Source of the DNA: Bdellovibrio sp. qaytius
Lineage (GTDB): Bacteria; Bdellovibrionota; Bdellovibrionia; Bdellovibrionales; Bdellovibrionaceae
Assembly: GCA_004011035.1 (NCBI GenBank)
Contig: CP025734.1
Span: forward strand, 2,812,001-2,876,000
Direction: 5' to 3'
DNA length: 64,000 nt
A model generated the notes under the pieces. It did no database searches. It was not told the DNA's origin and saw only the letters and a program-made list of their open reading frames with translations. The translations under genes and the position numbers were made by a program. Shown here piece by piece: positions 1 through 8,235 of the stretch. Position 1 is the first letter of the stretch, and each line of letters begins with the position of its first letter.

Positions 1-1251
1 AATAGTTTCACCGTCGAAATTAACTTTGATAATGCCTTGTTCATCGAATTCAGTCTGACATTGCCCCCAGCCAATTGTTGGATGCGTGTGAAAACGCTTC
101 CAATCCTCAGAAGGTGTTGGAATGAACTTGGCGCTTTCGTTAAGTGCTTTGCGAGTTAATAATAAATTCGTGGGTTCTATTGGAGAATCAGACCCAAAAT
201 CAACGTGAATGCGATTTTTTCGTAACAGCTCCCATTGAAATAAATATTTTGTTAAATCACCAATCGCACCTGGCAACCATGAGTGATCAGATAGCCAGTG
301 GCTTGGTTGCATATGAACATACACATGCAATGGCTTAAGTAAGGGAACTGTTTCTTGGCGCAACAACTGCGCATGTTCAATATGAATCTTACCCAGTAAT
401 CCTGCGGCAGAAACTTCGCGCGCACATTGGGCCACAGTGTGCACGGCTTCATCGCCGATGCAATGAATGGCGATTTCCATTTTGTTTCGCCAGCAGTAAG
501 CAATAGCTAATTTAATATCGCTGGCTTTCCAGAGTAATAAGCCGCGCTGGTTTTCGCCTTGATAATTTTGTGATAAGTACGCTGTTTTTGAACCTAACGA
601 TCCATCAATAAATATTTTTAAACCTTTTACTTTTAATTGTGCGCAAGGGTCATCGATACATTTTTGATATTCTGCTAATCCGCGATCGCAGTCTTCAACT
701 GATTCAACTGTGACGAAACCTTCGCAGTATATTTTTAGCTGACCCTGTTCGCAGAGTTGTTTTTGTAAACGCCACTGACGATAATTCATCGACATATCGC
801 GCACGTGGGTAAAACCACCCTTATTAAAAATTTCGCCTGATTTAAGTAAAAACTGTGTCAGTTGCTGATCGCTGTAATCAGGTAACTTAAATAAAGCATT
901 GATGTGATCTTGTTCTAGCAAAAGACCTGAACACTCGCCTTGAATATTTAAAACTTCTATCGCTTTTGAATTGATCCAACTGCTGTGCCCATCAACGCGC
1001 GAAAATAATACGGGTGTGTTCGGAAATAACCGATCTAAGATCGCTTTATTGGGAAGTTCAGTTGGAGACCAAAGATTATGATTCCAACCGAAGCCAACCA
1101 GCCAATCACCGCGGTAGTGATACTTTTCAATTTTAAGATTCTGCACATCGTCTGCTGATTTTAAATCGCGCAATGACAACTCAAGTGCGACTTGACCCGT
1201 TGCTAAAAAGTGAGTGTGCGAATCAAAGCAGTTGTTAATCATTTCAGGCAT
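1..1251 (-). CDS. YtcJ-like amidohydrolase (3' end cut by window edge)
   Basis: The frame is open from an ATG at 1251 (or 1249-1242 region, second Met at 1242) down to base 1, so the C-terminus is missing. The translation starts MPEMINNCFDSHTHFLATG. Visible are the DSHTH metal-binding motif of the amidohydrolase superfamily near residue 9, a KGLKIFIDGSLGS segment, the IHCIGDEAVH motif and FGSDSPIEP. This order is typical of YtcJ-like (amidohydrolase family 3) enzymes, which are metal-dependent hydrolases of C-N bonds. The substrate cannot be predicted. No signal peptide is seen, so it is probably cytoplasmic. An in-frame stop lies just upstream (1261-1263) and no good Shine-Dalgarno is visible. 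It is separated from the next minus-strand gene by a terminator and so is transcribed on its own. Confidence 0.85.
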   Translation of the reverse strand, partial: MPEMINNCFDSHTHFLATGQVALELSLRDLKSADDVQNLKIEKYHYRGDWLVGFGWNHNLWSPTELPNKAILDRLFPNTPVLFSRVDGHSSWINSKAIEVLNIQGECSGLLLEQDHINALFKLPDYSDQQLTQFLLKSGEIFNKGGFTHVRDMSMNYRQWRLQKQLCEQGQLKIYCEGFVTVESVEDCDRGLAEYQKCIDDPCAQLKVKGLKIFIDGSLGSKTAYLSQNYQGENQRGLLLWKASDIKLAIAYCWRNKMEIAIHCIGDEAVHTVAQCAREVSAAGLLGKIHIEHAQLLRQETVPLLKPLHVYVHMQPSHWLSDHSWLPGAIGDLTKYLFQWELLRKNRIHVDFGSDSPIEPTNLLLTRKALNESAKFIPTPSEDWKRFHTHPTIGWGQCQTEFDEQGIIKVNFDGETI

Positions 1252-1276
1252 GGGAATGTTTTATCACAGCTTTTAC

Positions 1277-1311
1277 AAAAAAATAAGGCTGAGTTTTTTA
1301 CGCTCAGCCTT
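1277..1311 (-). terminator. Rho-independent terminator after the Gly/Gln-rich protein gene
   Basis: A perfect 9-bp stem (1285-1293 pairs with 1303-1311, AAGGCTGAG/CTCAGCCTT) has a 9-nt loop. Read on the minus strand it is followed by a run of seven T (bases 1283-1277). It lies 30 bases beyond the stop codon of the gene at 1341. Confidence 0.85.
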
Positions 1312-1340
1312 TAAACAAAATTTAAATTTTAATTCTTAAA

Positions 1341-3719
1341 CTATCTTCCGCCACCAGAAGGTGAAGGCACCGTAACTTGACCACCTGTTGATGGGTAAGT
1401 CGGAGTTGTTGGGTAAGTTGGATATGTTGTTTGTTGATATCCACCACTTGCACCAGGAATAAAATTCGGCGGTGTAGAAGTCGCTGAACCGTATTGTACT
1501 CCGCCACCAGATATTGCAGAACCTACTGAAGGAGCTGCGATACCAATTGATCCACCTAATGAACCTGAACCGTAGTATCCGCCACCTGTAGTGCTACCTG
1601 AGTAAGCGCCTGTGTATAACATTTGTAAACGCATTTGTAAGTTCTGAATTTCTTGCTGAACTTGTTGCGCTTGCATTTGAACTTGAATTTGGCGTTGGTA
1701 CTGTTGCTGTTGCGCTTGTACTTGCTGTTGATAATACTGAGCTTGTAACTGCGCTTGCTGTTGTTGCATTTGCAACATTTGTAATTGCATTTGCGGGTTT
1801 TGCATTTGCATTCCCATAGCTGCGAATCCACCGTTAGCTGCTAAACCAATTTGACCATTCACGAATGTTCCACCAGCCATTTGATAGCCGCCTGGCATCT
1901 GAAAGCCACCCGGCATTTGGAATCCGCCTGGCATTTGAAAACCACCGTTGGCTGCAAAGCCTCCGTTAGCTGCGAATCCGCCATTTGCGAAACTTCCTGT
2001 ATTACATGGAAATTGAATACACATCATTTGGCTTCCGTTCATTGGGATTCCGCCGTTTGCTGCGAAACCACCATTCACGAAATTTCCACCCATTTGGTAG
2101 CCACCTGGCATCTGAAATCCACCTGGCATTTGGAATCCGCCGCCTGGCATTTGAAATCCACCGTTAGCTGCAAAGCCTCCGTTGGCAAAATAGCCACCTG
2201 GCATTTGGAATCCACCGCCTGGCATCTGAAATCCACCTGGCATTTGGTAGCCGCCCATTTGATTGCCGAATCCACCATTGACCATTCCGTTAACAAAATT
2301 TCCATTGCCGTAACCATATGGCCATCCGCCATTTGGACCAGCCATCATTCCACCTGGACCGTAACCTGGAGGGTACATACCACCGCCCCATGGAGAACCG
2401 AACATTCCTTGTGGATATCCGAAAGCACCACCGGCACCAGCATATGGTCCGTAGGCGCCCATCGCTCCACCGAATGGTCCACCCATTCCGCCGCCAGCTC
2501 CGTAAGGGAAACCGCCGCCGTTCATACCAGCGCCGCAACCGAATCCGCCTTGGCCTGATCCGCCGTTAATTGCACCGTAAGCACCAGCTAATAAGAATGG
2601 ATAACCCATGCTAATTGCAGTTGGGTAACCTTGTGCAGGAGGATAACCTAATTGTGCAGAGTATTCTGCATTGCGATCATCATATTGTTTACCGATATAG
2701 CCTAAACCTAAACCAACACCGATTGTTCCTAAGATAGAAACCCAGTCACGTTTTGGTTTTGAGTATCCGCCTTCGCGATCAGCGTTGTTACACTCTTCGC
2801 ACTCACCTTCAAGTTGAGTTTTAGCTTTGTATTCACGCTCGATAGCAGCGCGCTCTTTTGCATCAGAGATTGCGTACTGACGATCACGAATATCATCTTC
2901 GATTTTTTCAATGCGCGCTTGCGCTTCATCACGTTTAATTCTGTTTTTACGGTAGTCACCTAATTGCTTACCACATTCAGACGCTGAATAAGCGCTCGAT
3001 TTTCTGTCGTCTGGTTGTAATGTTCTATCAGAACAGATTGCTGGATTAATTTTACCGCCATCAGATTTTGATTTTGCAGCACAGTATTTACTATTCCAGT
3101 TAGCTTTTAATTTTTCAGGAACATCATCTTTAGAAGAGCAATCAGCAGAAGCTGTAACAGTTGTCGTTGTTGCAGTTACAACTTGTTGGCCAGTAGCTGC
3201 ATCAACTGTTGCAGAACCTGTCGCTACAGCTGTAGCACCAGTTTGCGCTTGAGCATTACAATTTAATCCAGGAGCTGTTACGTAGTCGTTACACGTATTT
3301 CCTTTTTCAATGTGTGTCTCTAGTAAGAAATCTAAAATTTCGCTGTCGAATTGTCTTTCAAGTTTGCGAGCTGAAAATTGCATTTCTGTTTCAGCGCGTT
3401 TTTTTTCTAATTGACGAGCTTTTAAATCTTTTTGTAAATCAGAAATACGATTGCGTTCTGTTTTTTCTTCGTCAGTCATGCTTGTCGCATTTGTTCCCTG
3501 TTTCCAAGGGTATCCGCAACCTTGCTGTCCGCCAGAGTAGCCTGATCCCCAAAGACCGCCACCGCCGCCGTAACCAGCGCCGCCACCACCACCGTAGTTA
3601 ACGCCTGCGTTCGCATAAGCATTAAACTGTGCGTGTGCTTTTTCACCTACGAAGCTGAGCGAGAATACAAAAGCAAACATGCTCGTAAGTAGAAAATTAA
3701 TTATGTTTTTCAACGACAT
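1341..3719 (-). CDS. Secreted Gly/Gln-rich repeat protein, function unknown
   Basis: About 792 residues. The start at 3719 is chosen because AGGAG lies 5 bases upstream and it opens a clean signal peptide (MSLKNIINFLLTSMF... ending near AHA|QFN). A longer frame from 3737 would place the ribosome site inside the gene. After the signal come a Gly-rich patch, a charged coiled-coil-like segment (about residues 75-120), a Cys-containing middle with a second helical stretch, and a hydrophobic WVSILGTIGVGLGLGYIG segment. Then comes a long Gly/Pro/Tyr/Met/Asn-rich region with repeated FQMPGG and FAANGG units, a Gln-rich helix (about 60 residues of Gln/Met/Leu) and a Ser/Thr/Pro/Gly tail. It probably sits at the cell surface or in the envelope. 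The family was not recognised. Confidence 0.8.
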   Translation of the reverse strand: MSLKNIINFLLTSMFAFVFSLSFVGEKAHAQFNAYANAGVNYGGGGGAGYGGGGGLWGSGYSGGQQGCGYPWKQGTNATSMTDEEKTERNRISDLQKDLKARQLEKKRAETEMQFSARKLERQFDSEILDFLLETHIEKGNTCNDYVTAPGLNCNAQAQTGATAVATGSATVDAATGQQVVTATTTTVTASADCSSKDDVPEKLKANWNSKYCAAKSKSDGGKINPAICSDRTLQPDDRKSSAYSASECGKQLGDYRKNRIKRDEAQARIEKIEDDIRDRQYAISDAKERAAIEREYKAKTQLEGECEECNNADREGGYSKPKRDWVSILGTIGVGLGLGYIGKQYDDRNAEYSAQLGYPPAQGYPTAISMGYPFLLAGAYGAINGGSGQGGFGCGAGMNGGGFPYGAGGGMGGPFGGAMGAYGPYAGAGGAFGYPQGMFGSPWGGGMYPPGYGPGGMMAGPNGGWPYGYGNGNFVNGMVNGGFGNQMGGYQMPGGFQMPGGGFQMPGGYFANGGFAANGGFQMPGGGFQMPGGFQMPGGYQMGGNFVNGGFAANGGIPMNGSQMMCIQFPCNTGSFANGGFAANGGFAANGGFQMPGGFQMPGGFQMPGGYQMAGGTFVNGQIGLAANGGFAAMGMQMQNPQMQLQMLQMQQQQAQLQAQYYQQQVQAQQQQYQRQIQVQMQAQQVQQEIQNLQMRLQMLYTGAYSGSTTGGGYYGSGSLGGSIGIAAPSVGSAISGGGVQYGSATSTPPNFIPGASGGYQQTTYPTYPTTPTYPSTGGQVTVPSPSGGGR
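1806..2310 (-). repeat. In-frame tandem repeats encoding FQMPGG / FAANGG units
   Basis: The DNA repeatedly contains near-identical blocks such as CCTGGCATTTGGAATCC on the plus strand, which encode FQMPGG on the minus strand, interspersed with blocks encoding FAANGG and FVNGG. Single-base differences are mostly synonymous, so the peptide is conserved while the DNA drifts. The array is prone to copy-number change by slippage or recombination. Confidence 0.8.
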
Positions 3720-3899
3720 AGAGTCTCCTAATAACAAAAAATAGATACACGTATACCTAGATCATCGTATCACTTCTCGACAGTTGTATGCGATTGTTAC
3801 AGGGTCCAGTAAATAAAATTAGTCTAAGGTCAGTAGACCAAAAGACAGCTCGTAAATTCGCAGCTAGACCGATATTTTTTCATTCGTTAACATGAACTA

Positions 3900-5009
3900 A
3901 TGGATAAACCGAAGCTTTTGTTTCTTGATGATGAAGTAGATAATCTTGACGCCATGGAACGTTTGCTTCGCAAACGTTTTACCGTATTTAAAGCTTCAAC
4001 TCCGCAAGATGCTTTTGCTCACCTCGACCAAAATCCAGATATCGCTATCATCATTTCAGATCAACGTATGCCCTTAATTACGGGCGTAGAATTTTTAGAA
4101 AAATCAATCGTGACCCACCCTGAATCAATCAGAATTTTGTTAACAGGCTACACTGATATTGAATCTGTTATTGAAGCTATTAATAAAGGTCAGATTTATA
4201 AATATATTACTAAACCCTGGGATCCGGTTGATTTACAAAAAAATCTTGAAAACGCTTACGAAAAACTAACTCTTCGCAAAGAACTTAAAGAAAAAAACAG
4301 AGCCCTTGAAGACGCCTTATTAGAATTACAATCTTTAGATAAAACAAAATCGCAATTTATGATCTTGATTAATCATGAATTGAAAACTCCCCTGACTTCT
4401 ATTTTAAGTTTTACTGGTTTATTGCGTGAATCTTCTTTATCTGACGAGCAAGCTTTGTTTACTGATCGTATTCTTAAATCAGCAGATAAACTTAAAGGTA
4501 TCGTTGATGATGTGTTATTGATTGTTAAAGGTGAATTAGGGCAAATTCCTATTCGTTATGAAACTTTAAAAATCAGATCTTTCTTTGAACAGTTGCCAGA
4601 AGACATGACTAAGATGATGGTCACCAAAGGGCAAAAAATTGAATTTGATTTAGCTGTTGAAACTTTTGAAGCTGATTCTCAGTACATGCGTATTTTAATT
4701 ACGCGCGCATTACATAACGCCACTAAATTTGGCCAGGCCCAAACTGCACTTAAAGTGTCTTCTCGCTTAGAGGATAAAAATGTCGTTGTTGAGATTAGAA
4801 ATCTAGGCCCTAAGATTTCGCAAAACATATTAGATAAAATTTTAAGCCCGTTTACTTTAGATGAAAATGTGATGAATCATTCTGTGGGTATGGGTTTAGG
4901 TTTAACAATTTGTCAGACTTTGTTAAAAGCTCACCAAGGGCGTCTAGAAATCAGTAACACTGATGACGGCGTTAGCGTCCGCTTTGTAATTCCGGAAGTC
5001 CGTAAATAG
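3900..5009 (+). CDS. Receiver domain-histidine kinase fusion
   Basis: 369 residues with no membrane segment. Residues 1-120 form a REC domain: acidic pocket D10/D11, phospho-acceptor D54 (IIISDQRMP), T82 (LLTGYTD) and K105 (YITKPW). The TGYTD...KYITKPWD signature resembles receivers of the RpfG/HupR type. A short coiled coil (about 120-150) leads to a HisKA domain with H159 (INHELKTPL). A HATPase domain follows with an N-box (ALHNATKFG, N273) and a GMGLGL box (330-335). The usual DxG of the G1 box reads NLGP (301-304), so the Asp is replaced by Asn. This is seen in some active kinases but could weaken nucleotide binding. A cytoplasmic phosphorelay protein; possible partner of the pilus genes downstream. 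The start has only a weak ribosome site. Confidence 0.85.
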   Translation: MDKPKLLFLDDEVDNLDAMERLLRKRFTVFKASTPQDAFAHLDQNPDIAIIISDQRMPLITGVEFLEKSIVTHPESIRILLTGYTDIESVIEAINKGQIYKYITKPWDPVDLQKNLENAYEKLTLRKELKEKNRALEDALLELQSLDKTKSQFMILINHELKTPLTSILSFTGLLRESSLSDEQALFTDRILKSADKLKGIVDDVLLIVKGELGQIPIRYETLKIRSFFEQLPEDMTKMMVTKGQKIEFDLAVETFEADSQYMRILITRALHNATKFGQAQTALKVSSRLEDKNVVVEIRNLGPKISQNILDKILSPFTLDENVMNHSVGMGLGLTICQTLLKAHQGRLEISNTDDGVSVRFVIPEVRK

Positions 5010-5044
5010 GATATCTTGTAAATTCTAACATTTAATTTGCTGGA

Positions 5045-5072
5045 ACAGTTTATGAACTGTGCTCTGGCATGA
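5045..5072 (+). promoter_or_regulatory. Inverted repeat and 6-codon micro-ORF abutting the secretin start
   Basis: ACAGTT (5045-5050) and AACTGT (5055-5060) form a perfect 6-bp stem around TATG, 8 bases before the secretin ATG. An ATG at 5052 opens a six-codon frame (M-N-C-A-L-A) whose TGA (5070-5072) overlaps the secretin ATG as ATGA. The secretin itself lacks a clear Shine-Dalgarno, so translation by coupling or hairpin control is conceivable. The feature is short enough to be chance. Confidence 0.25.
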
Positions 5073-6322
5073 AGAAGCTATTCACATTATTGGTTTTAAT
5101 TCTACTTCCCCTGATCAGCCTGGCCGAGACCCGTTACGATATTATGGTTGAAATGGGTGACGAGCATATCTTAAAAAATGTTTCGCATAAATTATGGATT
5201 GAAAATCCAAAGATTTTTTCAGCTGTCGGCAATGGCAGTTCAGTCACTTTAAAACCATTAGCTCTGGGTTCGTCTAAGATTCGCATCGATCAAAAAGAAA
5301 TGGTCGTTTTATCGGTGCCGACAGGGTTTAAAGGCTCTTACAAAATTTGGAATATTTTAACTCGTAAAAGCCCGCAGCTAAATGTGGCTTTTTGCGAACA
5401 AACTCTGTGCCTCAAAGGAGAGATCTTCTCTTTAGACGAATTTAAGCAAATCATTGCCACTATGGAAGAAAAAAATGCCTTTCTATTTTTGAAATTAGAT
5501 ATGAGTGAAAAATTAACGGTTGAAGTTGAAAAATGGTATATTCAATACTTTAGAAATCACGAAATTACCCCGCCTAAAATTATTTTCTCAAGTATGCCGT
5601 GGAAAGCTGTGCTTTCATCGAAAGACAACAGCATCACGAGCCGCAATCAAACAAATCAAGTGGGTTTATTTACCCAAGATAATCCAAATAAAATTGAAAT
5701 CAGTGATAACATCAAAGTTTCTGTTAAATTTGTTGAAATTAAAAAATCAACGGCGCGCAAACTAGGTATCGAGTGGCAAAAAGTTATCGGCGGACAACTG
5801 ATTGATTCAAAAGTGGCTTTTGACCAATCTATTGATTTATTTTTAAACGCTGAAGAATCTTCAGGAAATTCAAAAACTTTAGCAAGCCCTACGTTAATAT
5901 GCCGCAATGGTAAAGAGGCCGAGTTTTTTGCAGGTGGCGAAATTCCAATCGTTTTAACGAAGTATAAAACGCGTGAAGTTGTTTGGAAAAAATACGGCGT
6001 AAGTTTAAAAATAAAGCCTGTTGTCGATCCGCTGGGGCAAATGAGTATTGCCATTGAAACTGAGGTTTCTACTCCGGATGAATCAAAAGCTGTTGATGGT
6101 GTTCCGGGTATTTCTGCAAACAGAGTATCAAGTCACTTTGATTTAGTTAAATCACGCACGATTGTACTATCAGGGTTAGTTCATAATGGTATCGGTGAAA
6201 GCGCCACGGGCCTACCCTACTTAACGCAAATACCGGTGATCGGTAAATTATTTTCAAGCCAAGGGTTTCGCGAAAATGAGACTGAAATGATGATCTTTGT
6301 AACGCCAGAGATTTTTGAATGA
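5069..6322 (+). CDS. cpaC: Tad/Flp pilus-type secretin (CpaC/RcpA-like)
   Basis: 417 residues, at the short end for CpaC. Signal peptide at residues 1-19 (ends SLA|ETRYD). Residues 25-90 match the N-terminal pilus-assembly secretin domain (ENPKIFSAVGNGSSVTLKPL). From about residue 215 the secretin core begins (IKVSVKFVEIKKSTARKLGIEW). The C-terminus carries the typical secretin signature (IVLSGLVHNG...LPYLTQIPVIGKLF...EMMIFVTPEIFE). It should form the outer-membrane ring through which a Flp pilus or substrate passes. It overlaps the ATPase gene by ATGA (6319-6322), so the two are translationally coupled. No prepilin, peptidase or platform gene (TadB/C) is in view, so the partners must be encoded elsewhere. 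Confidence 0.85.
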   Translation: MKKLFTLLVLILLPLISLAETRYDIMVEMGDEHILKNVSHKLWIENPKIFSAVGNGSSVTLKPLALGSSKIRIDQKEMVVLSVPTGFKGSYKIWNILTRKSPQLNVAFCEQTLCLKGEIFSLDEFKQIIATMEEKNAFLFLKLDMSEKLTVEVEKWYIQYFRNHEITPPKIIFSSMPWKAVLSSKDNSITSRNQTNQVGLFTQDNPNKIEISDNIKVSVKFVEIKKSTARKLGIEWQKVIGGQLIDSKVAFDQSIDLFLNAEESSGNSKTLASPTLICRNGKEAEFFAGGEIPIVLTKYKTREVVWKKYGVSLKIKPVVDPLGQMSIAIETEVSTPDESKAVDGVPGISANRVSSHFDLVKSRTIVLSGLVHNGIGESATGLPYLTQIPVIGKLFSSQGFRENETEMMIFVTPEIFE

Positions 6323-7422
6323 GTTTAGAGCAAGCTAAAAACCTATTTCATAAATTACGTTCTGAAAGATCTGAGATTCTTTCGGCTGAAAGTTATTCTA
6401 TAGCTGCGCCCGAACTTAAAGAGCTCAGTTTAAATTTAGCGCTTGATCAGCAATTGCAGTCTGTTGATGATTCTGTTCGCCAGCGAATTTTGAATGAGCT
6501 AAATGGGTTTGGCCCGATTACACATTTATTAAGTGATGAAGCGGTGACTGAAATTTTGATTAATCAGTTTGACCAGATTTATTTTGAAAAAATCGGCCGC
6601 CTTCAGCGCAGTGATGATCATTTTTTTGATAGCAATAGCTATAAAGAATTTATCGAAAAAGTTTGTGGTTTTTGTAATACGTATATTAACTCTGAAAAAC
6701 CATTTATTGAAATGCAGCTGAATAATTTGCGTTTGACGGTACTTTTTCCTGATATTTGCCGTGGTGAATATATTGTTTCGATTCGTAAGCAGCCTTTAAC
6801 TCGTTGGACGTTTGAGCGTTTAGCCGCTCAAGGTTGGGCAACTGACACACAGATTTCATTGATTAAAGATTTAATATTGAAGAAGAAAAACTTTCTGGTG
6901 ATCGGCGGCACTGGCTCTGGTAAAACAAGTTTACTGCAGGCTGCTATAGCCGAAATGGCACAAGATCGCTTGGTGATTATTGAAGACACGCAAGAACTTC
7001 AACCAGTGTATACACAAAATGCTTCTTTACTTACGCGTATTGATCCGACAAAAAAATTAATTGATGTGACGATGAATGAACTGATTAAAAAAGCTTTGCG
7101 ATTACGACCCGATCGTATTTGTGTGGGCGAAATTCGTGGTGAAGAGGCTACCGCTTTGTTAATGGCTTTGGCTACTGGTCATGATGGCAGCTTTGGATCG
7201 CTGCATGCGCGCACGGCACAAGAAGCTTTACTGCGTCTCGAGATGTTGATTCAGATGGGTGCGCCGCAGTGGTCTTTACAATCTATTCGTAGGTTAATTG
7301 GTCTAACTGTGCAGAATATTTTGGTTGTTGAAAAACGTGATGGTAAACGTGTTTTGAAGGGTATTTACGAAGTCTGCTCCGTTGAAGAACATGGAATAAC
7401 GCTTCAGGAGTTTGAAAGCTAG
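6319..7422 (+). CDS. cpaF: Tad/Flp secretion ATPase (CpaF/TadA-like)
   Basis: 367 residues of the PilT/VirB11-like type II/IV secretion ATPase family. Walker A is GGTGSGKTS (196-204), the Asp box is VIIEDTQELQ, Walker B is RICVGEIRGEEA, and the His box is GSFGSLHA. An N-terminal CpaF-type domain (FGPITHLLSDEAVTEILIN) precedes the motor. It is a cytoplasmic hexameric motor that should power Flp pilus assembly or secretion through the overlapping secretin. Downstream, 46 bases separate it from a small gene that has its own promoter-like sequence. Confidence 0.88.
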   Translation: MSLEQAKNLFHKLRSERSEILSAESYSIAAPELKELSLNLALDQQLQSVDDSVRQRILNELNGFGPITHLLSDEAVTEILINQFDQIYFEKIGRLQRSDDHFFDSNSYKEFIEKVCGFCNTYINSEKPFIEMQLNNLRLTVLFPDICRGEYIVSIRKQPLTRWTFERLAAQGWATDTQISLIKDLILKKKNFLVIGGTGSGKTSLLQAAIAEMAQDRLVIIEDTQELQPVYTQNASLLTRIDPTKKLIDVTMNELIKKALRLRPDRICVGEIRGEEATALLMALATGHDGSFGSLHARTAQEALLRLEMLIQMGAPQWSLQSIRRLIGLTVQNILVVEKRDGKRVLKGIYEVCSVEEHGITLQEFES

Positions 7423-7434
7423 ACTTTCGCATAG

Positions 7435-7461
7435 CAAAAAATTTTGAGGTTATACCGATAA
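7435..7461 (+). promoter_or_regulatory. Sigma-28 (FliA)-like promoter
   Basis: CAAA (7435-7438), 15 bases, then ACCGATAA (7454-7461). The consensus is TAAA-N15-GCCGATAA: 3 of 4 and 7 of 8 bases match with exact spacing. Transcription would start around 7468, right at the ATG at 7469, implying a leaderless or nearly leaderless message. That fits the absence of a Shine-Dalgarno. Confidence 0.55.
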
Positions 7462-7468
7462 GTTTTAC

Positions 7469-7858
7469 ATGACCCATAACGAAAGTTTCGCTCAAGCCTT
7501 AAAATTAAAAGATTTTGTATCTTTACATGACGATAAAGCTTGGATTTGTTTTACCTTTACGAGTGATATCAATTTCGACATTAAAATTTTTGATCAAGAA
7601 CCAGATGACGACATTAAAATTCAACTTCAATATGATTCTGTACATGTGAATAAAATGCCCATGGCCCGTCTTGCTTGGTGTGAATTCGCAGAAACCAAAG
7701 TATTTACATATTCTGATCTAAACTTTTTACTTCACATTGATTTAAACTCTGGCGCGATAATGTACTTCGAAAGTCGTGATTGCGCTTCGTTAGATTTAAG
7801 CATACTCAGAAATGACGCTCGCAAAAGTTACAGTCAACTAATCGCCAAGCTTAAATAA
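7469..7858 (+). CDS. Hypothetical small cytoplasmic protein
   Basis: 129 residues, with no signal peptide or membrane segment. Acidic, with alternating hydrophobic residues suggesting a mostly beta fold (FTFTSDINFDIKIFDQEP...). The family was not recognised. It sits 46 bases after cpaF but has a sigma-28-like promoter ending 7 bases before its ATG, so it may belong to the motility regulon rather than to the pilus operon. Its 3' end overlaps the convergent gene at 7838 by 21 bases. Confidence 0.65.
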   Translation: MTHNESFAQALKLKDFVSLHDDKAWICFTFTSDINFDIKIFDQEPDDDIKIQLQYDSVHVNKMPMARLAWCEFAETKVFTYSDLNFLLHIDLNSGAIMYFESRDCASLDLSILRNDARKSYSQLIAKLK

Positions 7859-8158
7859 ATTTTCTTTAATTAATTTATTCACATCTAAAGTCGTAGGCAA
7901 TCCAGCATTGATTAAGCTAGCGATAAAAGATTTAAGCTCGCCATGAGGTCCCGACTCATCGGGTAGCCATCTCATATTTTTTTCATAACAAAGTAGCATT
8001 TTTTGTTTTTCGCTCACGCCTAGAAATAGCCTCCCCTCTTTGATAAAAAAAACTGCCTCAGTTTGCTCATTGATAATTTTGTTACCCTTGTTTACTAAGG
8101 CCACCAACTCAAAATAACTTTTAATACAATCCGTGCGAAAATAATCCATGCCTTGCAT
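7838..8158 (-). CDS. Hypothetical small protein
   Basis: 106 residues, starting MQGMDYFRTDCIKSYFELVAL, family unknown. The middle (EAVFFIKEGRLFLGVSEKQKMLLCYEKN) looks like beta strands. The C-terminal part (FIASLINAGLPTTLDVNKLI) looks helical. The ATG at 8158 is only 6 bases past the T-run of the aspS terminator. A second ATG at 8149 has AAGG too close to act as a ribosome site, so the start is uncertain. It may be expressed by terminator readthrough. It converges on, and overlaps, the gene at 7469. Confidence 0.5.
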   Translation of the reverse strand: MQGMDYFRTDCIKSYFELVALVNKGNKIINEQTEAVFFIKEGRLFLGVSEKQKMLLCYEKNMRWLPDESGPHGELKSFIASLINAGLPTTLDVNKLIKENLFKLGD

Positions 8159-8163
8159 GATTC

Positions 8164-8203
8164 AAAAAAAAGACCCAGTTAATCGTTAAACTAACTGGGT
8201 CTT
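8164..8203 (-). terminator. Rho-independent terminator of aspS
   Basis: A perfect 12-bp stem (8170-8181 with 8192-8203, AAGACCCAGTTA/TAACTGGGTCTT) has a 10-base loop. On the minus strand it is followed by a run of T. It lies 32 bases after the aspS stop. Confidence 0.9.
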
Positions 8204-8235
8204 AAGAATGTATAATCCGAATATCGTAATGCTAA

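Noticed and set aside
1851-2558. Plus-strand ORF rich in WHLKST/WHLES repeats
   Set aside because: It is the antisense reading of the FQMPGG/FAANGG repeats in the secreted protein gene, with no ribosome site of its own.
3867-3880. CCGATATT as a sigma-28 -10 before the receiver-kinase
   Set aside because: The only TAAA is at the wrong distance and the box is poor.
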